In this document: positions 25,572 through 38,404 of the stretch, piece by piece
Layout of the letters: the number at the start of each line of letters is the position of its first letter
Position numbering within the stretch: the first letter of the stretch is position 1
Assembly: GCA_946699065.1 (NCBI GenBank)
Contig: CAMPDV010000079.1
Location: 372,001 to 436,000, forward strand
Direction of reading: 5' to 3'
DNA length: 64,000 nucleotides
Source: Loxodes magnus
Taxonomy: Eukaryota; Ciliophora; Karyorelictea; Loxodida; Loxodidae
Position numbers and translations under genes: made by a program
Notes under the pieces: generated by a model
Told to the model about the DNA's origin: nothing
The model's input: the letters and a program-made list of their open reading frames with translations, nothing else
Database searches by the model: none

Positions 25572-26771
25572 TCAAATAAAATACTCATAGAAAGTATCTT
25601 CTCTAGTAAGCATGACATCAAGATTCATAGCGTGATCAAAGTTTCCTTTTAGTCATTAGTAATTAATCTTTTGAAAATCAAAAAATTTTAGATTTTGGTA
25701 AGCTCAGTTGTTTTTAATATTTTCACATGAATTATATTCCAAATAGTATGTATCATTTAAATATCACATCTAAAATCCTTCTTTGTATAGCCAGCTTAAT
25801 TGCTCATCTACGTACTATTAGCCTATCATTTAAAATGTAAACGTTCATCATTCCATTACTATTACTAAATTTTTTGATCTTTGAATTAGTTTCTTTGCTC
25901 CTTAAAGTCCCATTAATTCAGCAAATTCTATGTCGAATTTAATTAGATTTACTTCAGGTAGAACATCAGGTGGAAAGAAATCATCTAAGCTAATGGATAA
26001 AACTTTAACTTAAATTGGAACTTCCTCATCACTTCTTAGGACATTTCCTATTTTTTATTGCCTCTGAGACGTTAAGTCTGAAATTGCTGACATATATCCT
26101 CGTCTATATATGTTAAAAGAGATTTCTTAGGTTTAATTATAAATAGCGTAATTATATAGTTCTAATCTGTCTTTTAGCCCGTTTAAATAGACTGAAGCAT
26201 TAACAAACTTTATACTAAACGGATTCGGTTCGAATGTGAATTGCTTTCCTCCTTTAGATGAGTCAAGTAGAGAAGCCATTCTTAGACTAAAAATACCGAA
26301 GTGACTTCCACCATCAATGATTTTAAAGTGAGGTCGAATATAGCAAGAAAGAGCATTCAAAGTACTAGGTTCATAAACGCATTTTTCGTCCTTCTTTATT
26401 TAATTTACAATTCCTTTTTCTGATTTTGTGTATATTAAGAAAATGTTATCTTCCCTAAAAGGAATGGGATAGCTTTTAAATCTATTAGACTGTACATTTT
26501 CTTATATGTGACTAGCAGATTTTTTATACTTATCTAATTCTTCTCCAGGGTTAATATCATCAATCTAAGTTAAATAATTTTTAGACAATATAAAATTTCT
26601 TCTTTCTCTATAAGGAACTCTTTCAACACTACTGATCTTATTTTGCTATAGACTCTGAAGAAACTAGTAAGCCTCTACTTTTTAAGTTTTTTATCAAAAG
26701 AAAAACATCCCAGATGAAATAGAAATGAAGGCAAATGCTATAATAGTAAATATAATTATCATTTTATTCAT
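25572..26771 (-). CDS. FkbM-family SAM methyltransferase with N-terminal membrane anchor
   Basis: A Rossmann-fold methyltransferase of the FkbM family (Methyltransf_21), which O-methylates sugars and other small hydroxyl groups. 400 codons without introns from ATG 26769-26771 to TGA 25572-25574. A hydrophobic anchor (MIIIFTIIAFAFISIS) opens the protein, so it is probably a type II Golgi/ER enzyme. SAM-binding motif IIDGGSHFGIFSLRMA lies near residue 150; EPNPFSIKFV and LDDFFP..VNLIKFDIEFAE follow, with the post-motif segment MEWWTFTF. Both Trp of MEWW are UGA codons (25845-25850). A coding-like stretch just upstream (26768-26932) may be a further N-terminal exon; see that entry. Confidence 0.87.
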
Positions 26772-26932
26772 TTTTATATTTATTATCTCTTTTCTTCTTC
26801 CCATATACTTTAATTAGATTCCCCTTTCTCAATTCTTCTTATCTCATCTGTCTAAGACTCTAGCTACTCAGTTATATCCTCTTTTTTTACATATGTCTAG
26901 ATATACTCCTTTTAATCCACTATAGAAAGCAT
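26768..26932 (-). CDS. Small ORF overlapping the FkbM start, possibly its first exon
   Basis: ATG 26930-26932 opens a polar frame (DQKEYIQTYVKKEDITEQ, then DEIRRIEKGESNQ) of 54 aa whose TGA overlaps the FkbM ATG as ATGA. The same frame stays coding-like upstream of the ATG (IFYDAFLTTLIKYYN). If a 20-nt GT..AG segment (26789-26808, GTATATGGGAAGAAGAAAAG) is an intron, the ORF fuses in frame with the methyltransferase, adding a cytosolic tail and giving 446 aa. That segment is less AT-rich than the other introns here. It could instead be an upstream ORF or a separate mini-gene. Confidence 0.4.
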
Positions 26933-29062
26933 TAGTTTTGAAGAGTGTACTTAATTATTAAAATTACCTTGATTATAATATTTAATTAGCGTAGTGAGGA
27001 AAGCATCATAAAAGATTAAAGAAAAAGATTTGAATTATAAAAGCAAGAAGTTAATAAAACTTGAAGTTAGCAAATCTAAGTGAAAATAGCAAGATATTTA
27101 AATATATTTCTATATACATTAATGATGCTTAGAATGCATACTAATCATTTGCATTCTAAGCTAATTTATCTATATATCTCATTGTTAAAATACATACAAA
27201 AACTAAAAAAACTCTATAATTATTAAATTAAAAAGAAGAACAAATCAATCCCTTTAAAACCTCTGATATAATCTAAGAAAATTAAATTAGAATAATTAAA
27301 GGAGCAGATAAAGTTGAACAAACTAATGGAAAGCTAAAAAATAAAATTCTTTTTGCTAAACTTAAAGAAAATCATCAAAATATCTTCAAAATTAATTTTG
27401 CTTCTATTCAGTAAGAAAAGCATAATAATCAAAAGAAGTTTAAAATTTGTTGTCTATACAAAGCTCATAAATTTAAATTTGCTTCATTCTAAAGATTAAG
27501 TTATTAAATTAAAAATGTAATATTTAAGTTAAATATTAAATAAGTAGTAAATTAATAATAAACTTCGATATCAATTTCTCTCCTTCATCTAAATCGCTAA
27601 AAGAATAAATAATCCAATTAATATTAACAATAAAAATTAACTTGATCTGCATCTATTTTAGGATTTATAAAAAGCTTGATATAGTTATCCTTTATATTCT
27701 TAAAAATTTTTGCAATTAAGCTTAGATATTAAAAATGAGTATTAATTTAAATAAATCTAAATTTTGCATTAAGCAATAAGTGAAGATAGTGCTAAAAATA
27801 AAAAATGATTCCCTAATTGATTGTATTAGTAACTATTTTATAAGAGTTATTGGTGTTCATAAGATGCTATCTAAATGATATCACTTTACTCAATTTTTTC
27901 TATTTATTTTAATTAATATCTTTATTGATTCTTTTTCTCTTTCTATTACTTAATAACTCAAAACTAAGTTTAAGGTAGAAGAGTATTAATTCTAAGATTT
28001 ACAATAAAAAGACTTGAAAATTATTTTTGATAGTTCTAATTTAATTCTAACGAAAGCATTTGATTACTTATTTTAAGGATTAGTCGCATTCATATACTTC
28101 CTCATGAATATAGTAGATTACATTTAATGGAATTATTAGATTTAGTAACTTTAAAATAGTTTATTAATAGAGAAAGTTTAATATATTAAAAATAAATAGA
28201 TTGTTATGAAATATAGGAACTAAATTATTATCTATAAAACAAACTAATTATATGGTGCTTATTTATTATTATTCTTAGATCTTCTTAATCTATATTTATT
28301 TAATAAAACTTATTTTATAATTAATAACTCTATCTATTTTATTCATTGCTACATTCAATAAACACTGTAAATTTATAAGATTTATTATATAGCATTAAAC
28401 TAAGATAAAAAGAAATCTAAAAGGTAGAAAATTAAAGTATGTATAAGAATTTCTTATTAAGCAAAATACTTGAAAATTAAAGAGTTTATATTATTTTATA
28501 AGCTATAGTAATTCTATAATTAAATGAAACTAATACCAGCTATAGCTAAAATACTTATTAATCTCATTTAGCTAACTAAAATTAGTATTTCTATACTTTA
28601 TATTATGTATATAGTTATATCACATTAGTTAGATATCTTTCTTAATTGCAATAAGGTCATCGAAATGCTTGAAAAGGGTGGGATTTAAGTTATAAAGTTC
28701 TATTGAATAATAAAAGCTAGAAATATATTATTTAAAGTACTAAAATTATAAAATAATAAAAAGTAATTAATACAATATAAATACAAGTTTACTCATTTTA
28801 TTATAATATACTTTCTAAATTTTATCCAAGCTTAGCCTTTTAGCAGCAGATATATAAAATTTGCTATAGTTAAATAAATATTTTCTTCTTCATTATTAAG
28901 ACCAAACTGCTATAAGTGTATAAAGTGCTTTTTGAAATTTATTACATTCTTTCTGCTTTTTTCTAAACAGATAAATTAGAGATAAAGTTAATAAATATAA
29001 TTTAGATTTATGCCTTTATATATTTTAAAGGAAATGTATTAACTTGAGTAAGAATGTTTATT
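26933..29062. other. Large AT-rich intergenic region
   Basis: 2.1 kb. Holds a strong hairpin (27127-27161). One + strand frame free of UGA from about 27036 to 27640 reads partly like protein (IIKGADKVEQTNGKLKNK) but has no Met in its first part, so I do not call it a gene. The rest is featureless A/T sequence. Confidence 0.45.
27127..27161. repeat. 12-bp perfect inverted repeat (hairpin)
   Basis: GCTTAGAATGCA at 27127-27138 is exactly mirrored by TGCATTCTAAGC at 27150-27161 with an 11-nt loop (TACTAATCATT). A 12-bp perfect stem in AT-rich spacer stands out. It could be an RNA hairpin, a protein site or an insertion scar. Confidence 0.7.
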
Positions 29063-32000
29063 TCAATTTTATTTTTCTTCCAGTTTTTTATCTTTTTCAT
29101 TAATTTCTTTCGGGCTACTTGGTTCTTACTCTATCTATCTATTTATACTTATTGTATCTTCTTAATAGCTTCCTTAACGTTCGCAAGAAGATTCGAAAGG
29201 TTATATATTTAAAATTAAGGCAAATTTTTTAATTTTAGGACTTTCTTAGTTTTCTTGAGTTCACTAATTGTAATTTAATTCAACGTCATATTCTTAGTTT
29301 TGAAAACTATACTCGTTTTACAAATCTCTATTGGCATCGGTTTCAAAATGACCATCAAAAATAATATCTTCATCAATAACATCGGAAATATTCAAGTTAC
29401 TTAGCTTGCTTCTTTTATTAGATTTTTGCTATTTTTTATTATTTTTTTTGTGCTTTTTACGCTAACTTTTGATAACTTTTTTTGCTGGGAAAGAATTTTC
29501 TTTTGAGTCAATAATGTTATTCAGATTCTCATTTTCCCCAGCATACTACTAAGATTACTGAAAATCAGTTTAGAATTTTAAATCCTACATTAGATTGTTC
29601 TAATTGCTTAACTTTTAAAAAGCAAGAAAACTTTCGTTTTCGGAACTTAGCACCTAATTATTTAATGATTAATTTTATTTTTTCATAGAACGATTAAAGC
29701 TTTATAACCCCATCTCTAATTGATCCGATCTCTGAGTGTTAGTGGCAGTTTTTTGCATAACTTCGATTTCTTTTGTTATAAAATCTGAAGTTTGGTCTTT
29801 TTCTTTCTTGGTTTGTTAATCTTTAACTATATCTTGCTATTATTAGTCTATATAGAAATTCTATCTTTTTACTTACTCTTTTTGTACTAAGATTTTCTAT
29901 TTTCTATATCTACAGTAAATCCAAAATAGTATAAAGCATATTAAAATAAAGAAGAATAAAACTATAGGAATAACTATGGCTTTTACTATCTCATCACTTC
30001 CTTTCTTTTCGCTTGCTAATTTCTAATAATCCTGATAAATAACTTTTACTACTCCTAAATACCTGCATTAGCATTTTAAGAAGTTATAGTCTATTACACT
30101 GGTATTACATAAGTTAGAATCTCATTCTAGTTGGTTTGGATTTCACATTTAGCATTATCCTTATTGAAGGCTCTAGTTATTATATTAGATTTTATACTCT
30201 GCATCTAATGGAAGTTTAATTCCAGGTTTTAGCTAATTAACCCCTTAACTAGTGATTTGGCAAGTTTAGTATATTTCTAGACAAACAAAGTTATTTATTT
30301 ATGAATTATTCAGTCAAAAGGGATCCAAATTGAAGGTACCTTAAATAACAGTGAAGCATCCTTACTAATCAACTGATTTAATGATAACTTATTGGTTATC
30401 TTTAAAATCGAAAACTGTTGGTAATGTAATCTCGCTATACATCTAAAGTATCACATTAAAATGTTCACTTTGAATTCAAAATTCATTTTGATTAGGAATC
30501 ATATTATTATAAGCATATAGCAAGGAAATCTATTTTATCATATTCCAAATATTTTTCTATTTATTGCTTTGCTGTAAACTCCTTTCTGATAGTAAAGGAG
30601 AGTTTAGAAATCTTTCTTTCTAATTTCCTTTTTAATTCTCTTATTAGCTTATATTTTCCTATCCACTTCTGATTTTATTCTGCAGATTTCTTTTAAAATT
30701 CTATTGAATGCCAAAAGAGACATTAAAAATATGAAAAACATCATTTAATTATTAAAAGTTTACTTCATAAGTATAATTATCCCCTATTAAGGAGTTTAGA
30801 CATTCAACAAAATATCAGATGGTATTTTAAGTAGCATATTACGTCAATTTCAAGAGAGAATCGATAGAAATATCGAATTCATCTTGACTGTTAACTTGTG
30901 ATATCTCTTTCAATATTTATTTTAATGTTTCTAACTCTATACTTTCTCCTTCTTCCTAGCACTAAGATACTAGAGAGTTTATGAAGTTTTGCTTTTCTAT
31001 ATTTGATTAGAATTAAATTTCATTAATATTAGTTAAGTTCTGTATAGCAGTAAAGTTGTCTTCTTTCTTAACTCATATCGTTTAATTCTGCATACTAAAT
31101 CCGTTAAGGATATCCCAGACATATACTCCTACTGTTAAATTACCTTAAGGATTTTTTCCCTTTGGTAATTTAAAACTTCCATAATTGTCATTAGATCTGT
31201 TATTCAGCATGAATATTTGATTTTCGCTTAAGTAAAAGAACTAAAAAGAAAGTGGATAGTTTTCTTCTAAATCGCTGCTTTATTCACAACTAAAATTAAA
31301 AATGGAAGATCATTATAAACCTACTAATGGTTAGACACTGAACTTTCCTGGACTTGGTTAATTGTTAATATAGATAGTTTTACTACCTGAGTATTATACA
31401 TCATTCTCATCAATAACTTCTAAAGTGAAATTATAATTCGTATTTTATTAAAGTAACTGTCCCTTTATTTATACAGTCAACTAATTTATGGAAGACATTG
31501 CTGTTTATTCTATATTTCCAGGTTTTTATTTCCACTTTAACTCTTTTATAGAAAGCTAGTTATCCGATACTATTACACCATATAAATTTATAATCCCAAC
31601 AGGGTTAAAAATATTTAATTACTACGTTGTATATATTTGAACTATTTAAGTATAAGACTCCACTATTTTGACCTATACTTAGTCAGAAATTTCTTACTCA
31701 TTTATAGAAGTAACAATAAAATTGAATTGATAAGTTACTCCTTCGAGTAAATTTGCTCCTTTGATCTCTAATACTTATTCCTAAGAAACAGGACATTACT
31801 CTAACTATTAGTTAGTGTAGTTGTACTCATTTTCAATTTCTTCTATTTAGCAAGTCCAATTCTAGTATAATTTTTAATTATCAGGATCTATTATAAACGC
31901 TTCTAAAGCTAAATCGTCCTACTGAATTAATTCTCTAAAACTATCTCCCAGTATTTTAACAAAAATAGGATAGGAAGCTGCTTATAGATTCAAGTCTATT

Positions 32001-35000
32001 GTATATTTATTGTCTATTTTAACTCTTATTAAGTATTTATTACCCGCAATAAGAGTATAAGGTTTAATTTTTAACTCTTGATAATCAGTTAATCAAGATG
32101 CTTAGTTATTAAAAAGCAGCCCATCTATCTATTCTATAGATCTATTAGTTTCAGTAGTTCATATCAAGTTTCACTAAATGGTATGGTTCATTTAGAAAAG
32201 ATCATCTTTAATGTATAATTCAATATAAAACCATTCTTCAGCATAAACTGTTTATTGGTTTCCATTCTTAATAAAAATAACAAGATCTTTTCAGCCATAA
32301 ACTCTAACAGTGCTTTAAACCTTAGAACTGAGATTCCCATAACATGATTCAGCTCAAACTTGGATATAAACATAAGTAACCTTATCTAAGTATTTACTTA
32401 GAATAATGTAATTGCTCTTCTCTTGTTTATATTTAACTAGGTAGTTATTACTATCATTCCATGCATTAAAAGCCTATCCGAAGTTATTTTCATTATAATA
32501 GTCTAAAGATATATTCCATCAATATTAGACTGCACAATGATAACGATTTATTACTTAAGCATTAATAACTAAGTCAGTTTTGTAATGCTAATATTGTGAA
32601 ATGTTTAGCTTCTTGATGGATATTTAAGGATATGAAATTTGTTAAATAGTGTATGATAAGTTTTATAAAGATAAACTATAAGGATGTACTTTATATAAGG
32701 TATCAGGCTTGAATATCAATGTTTTTTCTTTTTAAAATGCACATTCTTCTCCTAGCTATATGTAAAAGCTATCTTATTAGTTATTTCAGTAACATTTCGA
32801 TCCAACTCCAAAAATACCAAGATTTTATATGATTTAGCATTGGGAAAATCCATTTATAACTCTTATTATTTGCAGAAACTATACTTAGACCTTCTAATAA
32901 TCTTATTCAAAGAATACTTTATCTACCTAAGGTGATTATCTTTCCTAGCAGTCATTATTACTGAAAATTTAAGAAGAATCTTTCCTAAAATCTAAGCATA
33001 ATTTACTAGGAATGCTGCAGCAATAATCATATATTGACTATAGACAGTCATTTGAATAAGGGTAAATTAGGATTCCTTATTTATCTCAACATTTATAAGC
33101 TGAACTTATACATAAGCTTTCATTGTCAAAAGTACATTTCTGACAGTAATTTGTACTATTTTCTTTGAAAGATTAATAAGGACAAGATTCATTACATAGC
33201 TAGTTATTACTTCATGTTCCTATGGGGCAAATTTCATAGCATGTATTATTGGTACTTAACAAATTGTAAGTGCATTTTTGAACACATTGCATCATTTAAT
33301 CTAATTACTTCTTTTCTTGATATGGACTTTCACTTGGGCATTAATCAACACATGTCTTATTTTTAGCATATAGAATATTTGAGGAACATATATTTACACA
33401 TAGGTTCTATTATATATAAGGTGAGAAATCAGGGCATTTTTCATAGCATATTTAATTCTAACTGCTATATAATTAGCCACAGTTTTCTTAGCATTTTTTA
33501 TTTCATTTAAAAGGTTTATTAGCAGGGCATTGATCTTAGCATATCTTAAGATTCTTTTCCATTTCAATATATACAAATGGACATTACTCTAAACAGATGT
33601 TATTTTGGATAAATCAATTTGAGGGACATTCGTCTACACACTATTTTCCATTTAAATATGGAGCTGAAATTGGGCAAATATCTACACATGTTCTGTTTAC
33701 CAAGTAATAAGCATTGCAAGAGTCTACACATTGACTACCTTTAATATAGTATTATTAGGGACAATTTTCGTAACATGTTAAAGTGCTTTCTAGTACAAAT
33801 TAGGGACATTAATTTAAGCAATAGGGTTTGTTATAATAAGGAGCTATACTAGGGCATTAATAATTAAAGCATCTTTTTTGTTTTTCGTAAATAAAATCAT
33901 TACATTATGTGACACATTATCCTTCCTTATTATAAGGTGTATTTCCGCCACAGTATTCATAGCAAATATTTCTGTCATTCATATATTCTGCTGGGCATAT
34001 CTAAAGACATTAGCTGCTATTAAGCATTCAGGGATGAAATTAGTCACATTCTTAAACACACTAAAAATCCTGATTTAATGGAGCAAATACAGGGCATGTA
34101 TCTAAACATTAGCCAGCATAATTATAATTTTTACAGCACATTCTTTATACATCATTGTTATTATTACACCATGTGCATATCTTACCATAGCACTGACTAC
34201 AAGTAGATGAACATGCTAGGGTAGACTATTAAATTGAAGTGCAAAATGTCTCTTAATTTCTAGGACAATTAATGAGAAAATTAGAGTTTGCAGAGCTTAC
34301 AATTTGAGTTCCAGCTGGACAGGATTATTTAACTCCATTTTTATAATTAATTGAGATAATGTTATCGTTACAAATTGTCTAGTAGCAAAGAGATTTTTTC
34401 TTATTATTTTGTACATCATAACCCATATAGCACCTAGAGTTCGTTCCCAAAGTTTCTTAAGTTTAGTCAGTTTTAGTATAGTATTAACTGTCTAAAGAAT
34501 TACAGTTTCCATTAGTTATAGACTTTCCAATAGGACAAAAATCTATTGATGGAAAAGCTCCTCCAAGAGTATCGTTGTTTCAATATTAGTAGCTTGGTTG
34601 CAGATCTTAATAAATTTATACGTCACACTATGCATTTGCTTTATGATCTCATGAGCAGACATTTCCTTCATTACTGCAAAATTCATCAAAACTAGTAACA
34701 GGAAATTCAGCTTTTTCAGCACATTTTGATGTCAAAAATAAAGAACTTTATTGATATCCAAACTCTAAAAATTGAGATAATCTCCACTAGACAAAATATC
34801 ATCCAGTATCTTGAAGAAGAGCTAAAGTGAAATTACTTAAAATAATTTCTCCTTCCATTCAAGAATAAGCCATTAGTTCGTTTCCTACTAGTCTCTCTTC
34901 AAAATGAGAAGTAAAGCCATCATAATCTTCAAGTTCCATAAAGCAATTTTAGCAATTGTAATGCTTTTATACTATTTAAGTTAAGGTTGGCGTAACTATT

Positions 35001-35632
35001 TATACTACTTGCTTGTCTCTTATATTTGTAATTACGAAGGTTTGCTGATATTTGTTTCCCTAATAATCAACAAATTCTTAAAAATGTTTCTACCAAAACC
35101 CTAGAACATGAATCATTTCATGTAAGGAAAGCAAAAATATTTCATTCTATGATAGCTTTGACAATAAGCTTTAATTAAAAGCCATTGCAGCTACCAAAGG
35201 TCTTCTTGTGCTTTTTTCCAAGAAGCAAATATTAGTTTTTATCAAATCCTTAACTTAAGAATTCGATTAAGAACCTACTAAAATAAGTAGATCACAATCA
35301 AAAACCTTGCTATTATAAGAAAGAGGAATGAGTATATCACCACATTAAGTTCCTCCATAGTTGTTAATATTCCAGTTGCTATATGATTACTTGATTCTTA
35401 TAATCTGCTTGATATAATTTAAGGCTTAATTCAAAGGTTTAGAGAATGAATCCAAAATTAATCAATCTAACTATATTTTAATAGAGCTTGAATTATTCTC
35501 TATTCATTTCTTAATGATGGGAATTTCAATTGACGGAATGTTCTCATTCTAAACTTTATCAAAGGAGCAAGAATGGACTTTTTGGAATAATAAAGCAAGG
35601 CATGTAATAAGTAGAACAGAGAGAATGTTCAT
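29063..35632 (-). CDS. Giant membrane protein: leishmanolysin (M8) + Cys-rich repeats + REJ-like region + GPS motif + TM
   Basis: A single frame of 2,190 codons, ATG 35630-35632 to TGA 29063-29065, no introns. Signal peptide MNILSVLLITCLALL. Residues about 60-330 are an M8 metalloprotease: HEMIHVLGF (H171, E172, H175), third zinc His in SHFEERLVGNELMAY (H243, 68 residues on, as in leishmanolysin) and LLQDTGWY. Residues about 330-860 are tandem furin/TNFR-like cysteine repeats (CxxxCP...C...C). A beta-sandwich region follows; near residue 1425 PSPGKFSVQPLVGLQWSSI resembles REJ modules. A GPS-like motif (CQMWNPNQLEWDSNLC..CQC) lies at about 1825-1855, directly before one TM (IVKAIVIPIVLFFFILICF, about 1881-1905) and a charged, disordered cytosolic tail of about 285 residues. 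Probably a cell-surface protease or adhesion receptor; role unknown. Confidence 0.9.
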
Positions 35633-35637
35633 TTATA

Positions 35638-35892
35638 ATGATATAATAAGAAAATGATTATGATTTACTTTTAATATTGTATATTCATTTAAAGGTATAA
35701 ATAACACTTTTATTATATTAGAATATTCTAATATTTAATATCTAATTCTCACATTAGTTAAACCTGAAAGCTTATATCCCATTTATTTAACCTGGAGAAA
35801 GAAAATATTTCGGTGCAACAGAATCTTATTTAGTAGATAATTCTGCTTAAAAGCACGAAGGACATCCCAATTGCAAGTATTTTCCAAAATGA
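35638..35892 (+). other. Unassigned coding-like patch
   Basis: Within AT-rich spacer, 35761-35890 reads on + as KAYIPFIQPGERKYFGATE then YLVDNSAQKHEGHPNCKYFPK before TGA TGA (35890-35895), with codon choice like the real genes here. The only in-frame ATG (35638) is separated from it by AT-rich sequence and lies 5 bp from the divergent protease start, so a proper gene model is not evident. The minus strand is also open here. May be an exon of an undetected small gene or a relic. Confidence 0.3.
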
Positions 35893-37225
35893 TGAAGATT
35901 TAAAGGAAGTGTGAGGAATAATGAAATAATGAATTAGACTTTATTATAATACCGCTTAATAAAATAAGTAATAAGCTTTTATAGCTTATTAAAAGCTAGA
36001 AACTAAGAAATTAAATAAACCTATTTAATCATATAATGTAATATCTATCTAATATTGTGAAATAAAACTAATATACCTTAAAACAAATCAGTTAATTACC
36101 AATTTCTTAAAACTAAAACAGAAGGAAACTTTGATATAGTTTATTTTTGTTATTTATTTAAGCTGTCTTGCTATTTCCCTACTATCCTCAAATAATTTTA
36201 GGGTTTAATATCTTTGATATACATATAATTATCTGTGCTAGATTAGATATTTTATATAACATTTTAGAAATTACTTTATAAATAGTAGAAGTTTGCTTTA
36301 GAAGAAGGTTTAAAGGAATTCTATAAGAAGAAAAAAGTAAATATTTCATTAAAGTCTTTAAATACTATTTGGATTAGATTCTATCTAAATAAGCCAAGAT
36401 ACTAAATTAAGCAGAAGAATAGAGATAATTGTAAAAGTTGCTTACTAATAGCTTCAAATGTATCTTAATTATAAAACAGTTTAATAAAATAAAAATCCTA
36501 TAGATAAACTGATAAATAGTTTAGTTGTAAGGATTATTTTATTAAACTCATACAATTAAATTTGATAAGCTAAATAAAAAGTTATAACGATACATTGTTA
36601 ATTAATAATCTAGTAAACCTCTTAGCTTATTAATCTTGATTGAGAAACTTTTATAAAAGCTTAACTAATTTTTATAAACATTTAGTTATGAGATACAAAA
36701 TTAATAAATAAGATAAACTTTATTAAGCAAAATAAGTAATCCTAGGAATAAAATAAATGATGATGTAAAACTTATGAAGATGAAAGACAAATAAAGAAAT
36801 GAAGATAAGAATAGGTATCATTTTATTATATTATCAAGCTTATTAAAATTAGATAATTAATATAGCTAAGCAACTCCATTTAGGTATTAATAGTCTTTGC
36901 TATTATATTTATTCATTCCTTTTTTGCTCATATAATGCTACCAATATCTCAATTAAAACTTCTATCAAACTTCATAAAACCTGAATAAAGTTAGATTCAG
37001 TTTTATAAGCTATATTAAGATTGAAAAAATTAGATATTATAAAGGTGAATAACAGAACATATGAAGAACAATTTGATACAATAAGACATAAGATATAATT
37101 AAGAAGGCTATATAATTAAAATCTTTATTAGGTAACTATAAAGATAAAATAGAGCTAGTGCTTGAAATGGGACTTATAAGTGTATTTTTAAAGAATTTGT
37201 TAGCAATATATAATATTTCAATTAA
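35893..37225. other. AT-rich intergenic region
   Basis: 1.3 kb of A/T-rich sequence before the TPR gene; no feature seen. Confidence 0.5.
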
Positions 37226-38404
37226 ATGCTTTAAAGGAATTTAATTAAAAGCATTGCTAAGTTTTCATCTAATCCTTCTATTTTGAGCAGCACTTAGTTT
37301 TGGCCTCATGAAGGCTGCTAAGAATACTCACTTGCCCTTTCTTATGTAGAAAAAAATAAATACTAGGAAGCTGCAAATGAGTTTACCAGAGTTTTGCAAA
37401 TTCTCACTAATGCTGGAAAATATGGATAAGAGATTTATAATTTTGTTCTTAAACGATAAGCTGTTATGTGAAGAGCACTTGGAAATGTAGAAAAAGTAGA
37501 AGCATCGCTTAAAGAGATTGTTGATAATGAAAGAGTAAAAGGAAAACCACAAAATATAAATTAAGCCCATTAAGATCTCATGATGCAGTATTTACATTCA
37601 AATGTCGATAAAGCAGTAGATTTAGGATCTTTTTTGCTAGAAGGAGAAGGCAAAGGAACTCTTTCAAGAGAATTTAGAAAAGATTTTGCATTTTTATAAG
37701 GAACTGCATTAACTCTCCAAGGAAACTAATTCTCAAAGGCAAAAGAATGGTATTAAGAGTGCTTAAGAATGAATCCTAGAGAAAATACATGCTTTGTTTT
37801 AAATAATTTAGCATGCACATAATGGTGAGACGTATTAACGTTTGATGAAAGCTAAATATAAGGAAAAGACTAATAAGCATATGAAAAAGCCTTGCTTGAT
37901 TATTAAGAAGCAATTCCTAATTTTCTATAATCCATAGCTCATTTTGAAAATAATGAGCAAATAAGAATTCATCCAACTACTGAGTTTAAAAATAAATTAA
38001 CGGGCTTGCCTTTAACCAATATGGGTGAAGTTCATCTATAAAATGCTGAATTAGAATAAGCTTTAAAATGCTTTAAACTAGCACTTAGATTATACAACAA
38101 ACTTGGCAAAGATGACATGACCAGAACTTTGGGACTTCTTGCTAACTTTTTATTATCTTAGAAATAATATTAACATGCAGAAGGTTTACTGAAAAATGCA
38201 ATGGAAATCACCCAAAACTCTACTAACTTTAATAAAGTATTTGTACTTGATACATATGGAAGACTTTGCAAGCAGTTAGCAGATAAAAAAAGGCATGAAG
38301 AAGGAGATAAATATCTACAATAAGCTCAATAAATTTTTAAAGGTTTACCTTATTGGGCTAAAAAAAGCGTTCATATGCACTTACCAATTTGGAATGTCGT
38401 TTGA
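37226..38404 (+). CDS. Mitochondrial TPR protein, TTC19-like
   Basis: 392 aa, ATG 37226 to TGA 38402-38404, intronless. The N-terminus (MLQRNLIKSIAKFSS) is basic and hydroxylated with no acidic residue, a good mitochondrial presequence; choosing this ATG gives that peptide. Tetratricopeptide-type helix pairs follow: YSLALSYVEKNKYQEAANEF, GTALTLQGNQFSKAKEWYQE, LPLTNMGEVHLQNAELEQAL, LANFLLSQKQYQHAEGLLKN. Overall size and spacing resemble TTC19, which supports complex III (Rieske) maturation in other eukaryotes. The orthology is inferred from layout, not from a diagnostic motif; another mitochondrial TPR protein is possible. Confidence 0.75.

Noticed and set aside
27036-27640. UGA-free + strand frame of about 200 codons
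   Set aside because: No Met in its first part, Lys/Asn/Ile-rich as expected from A/T-rich DNA, and no splice or homology support.
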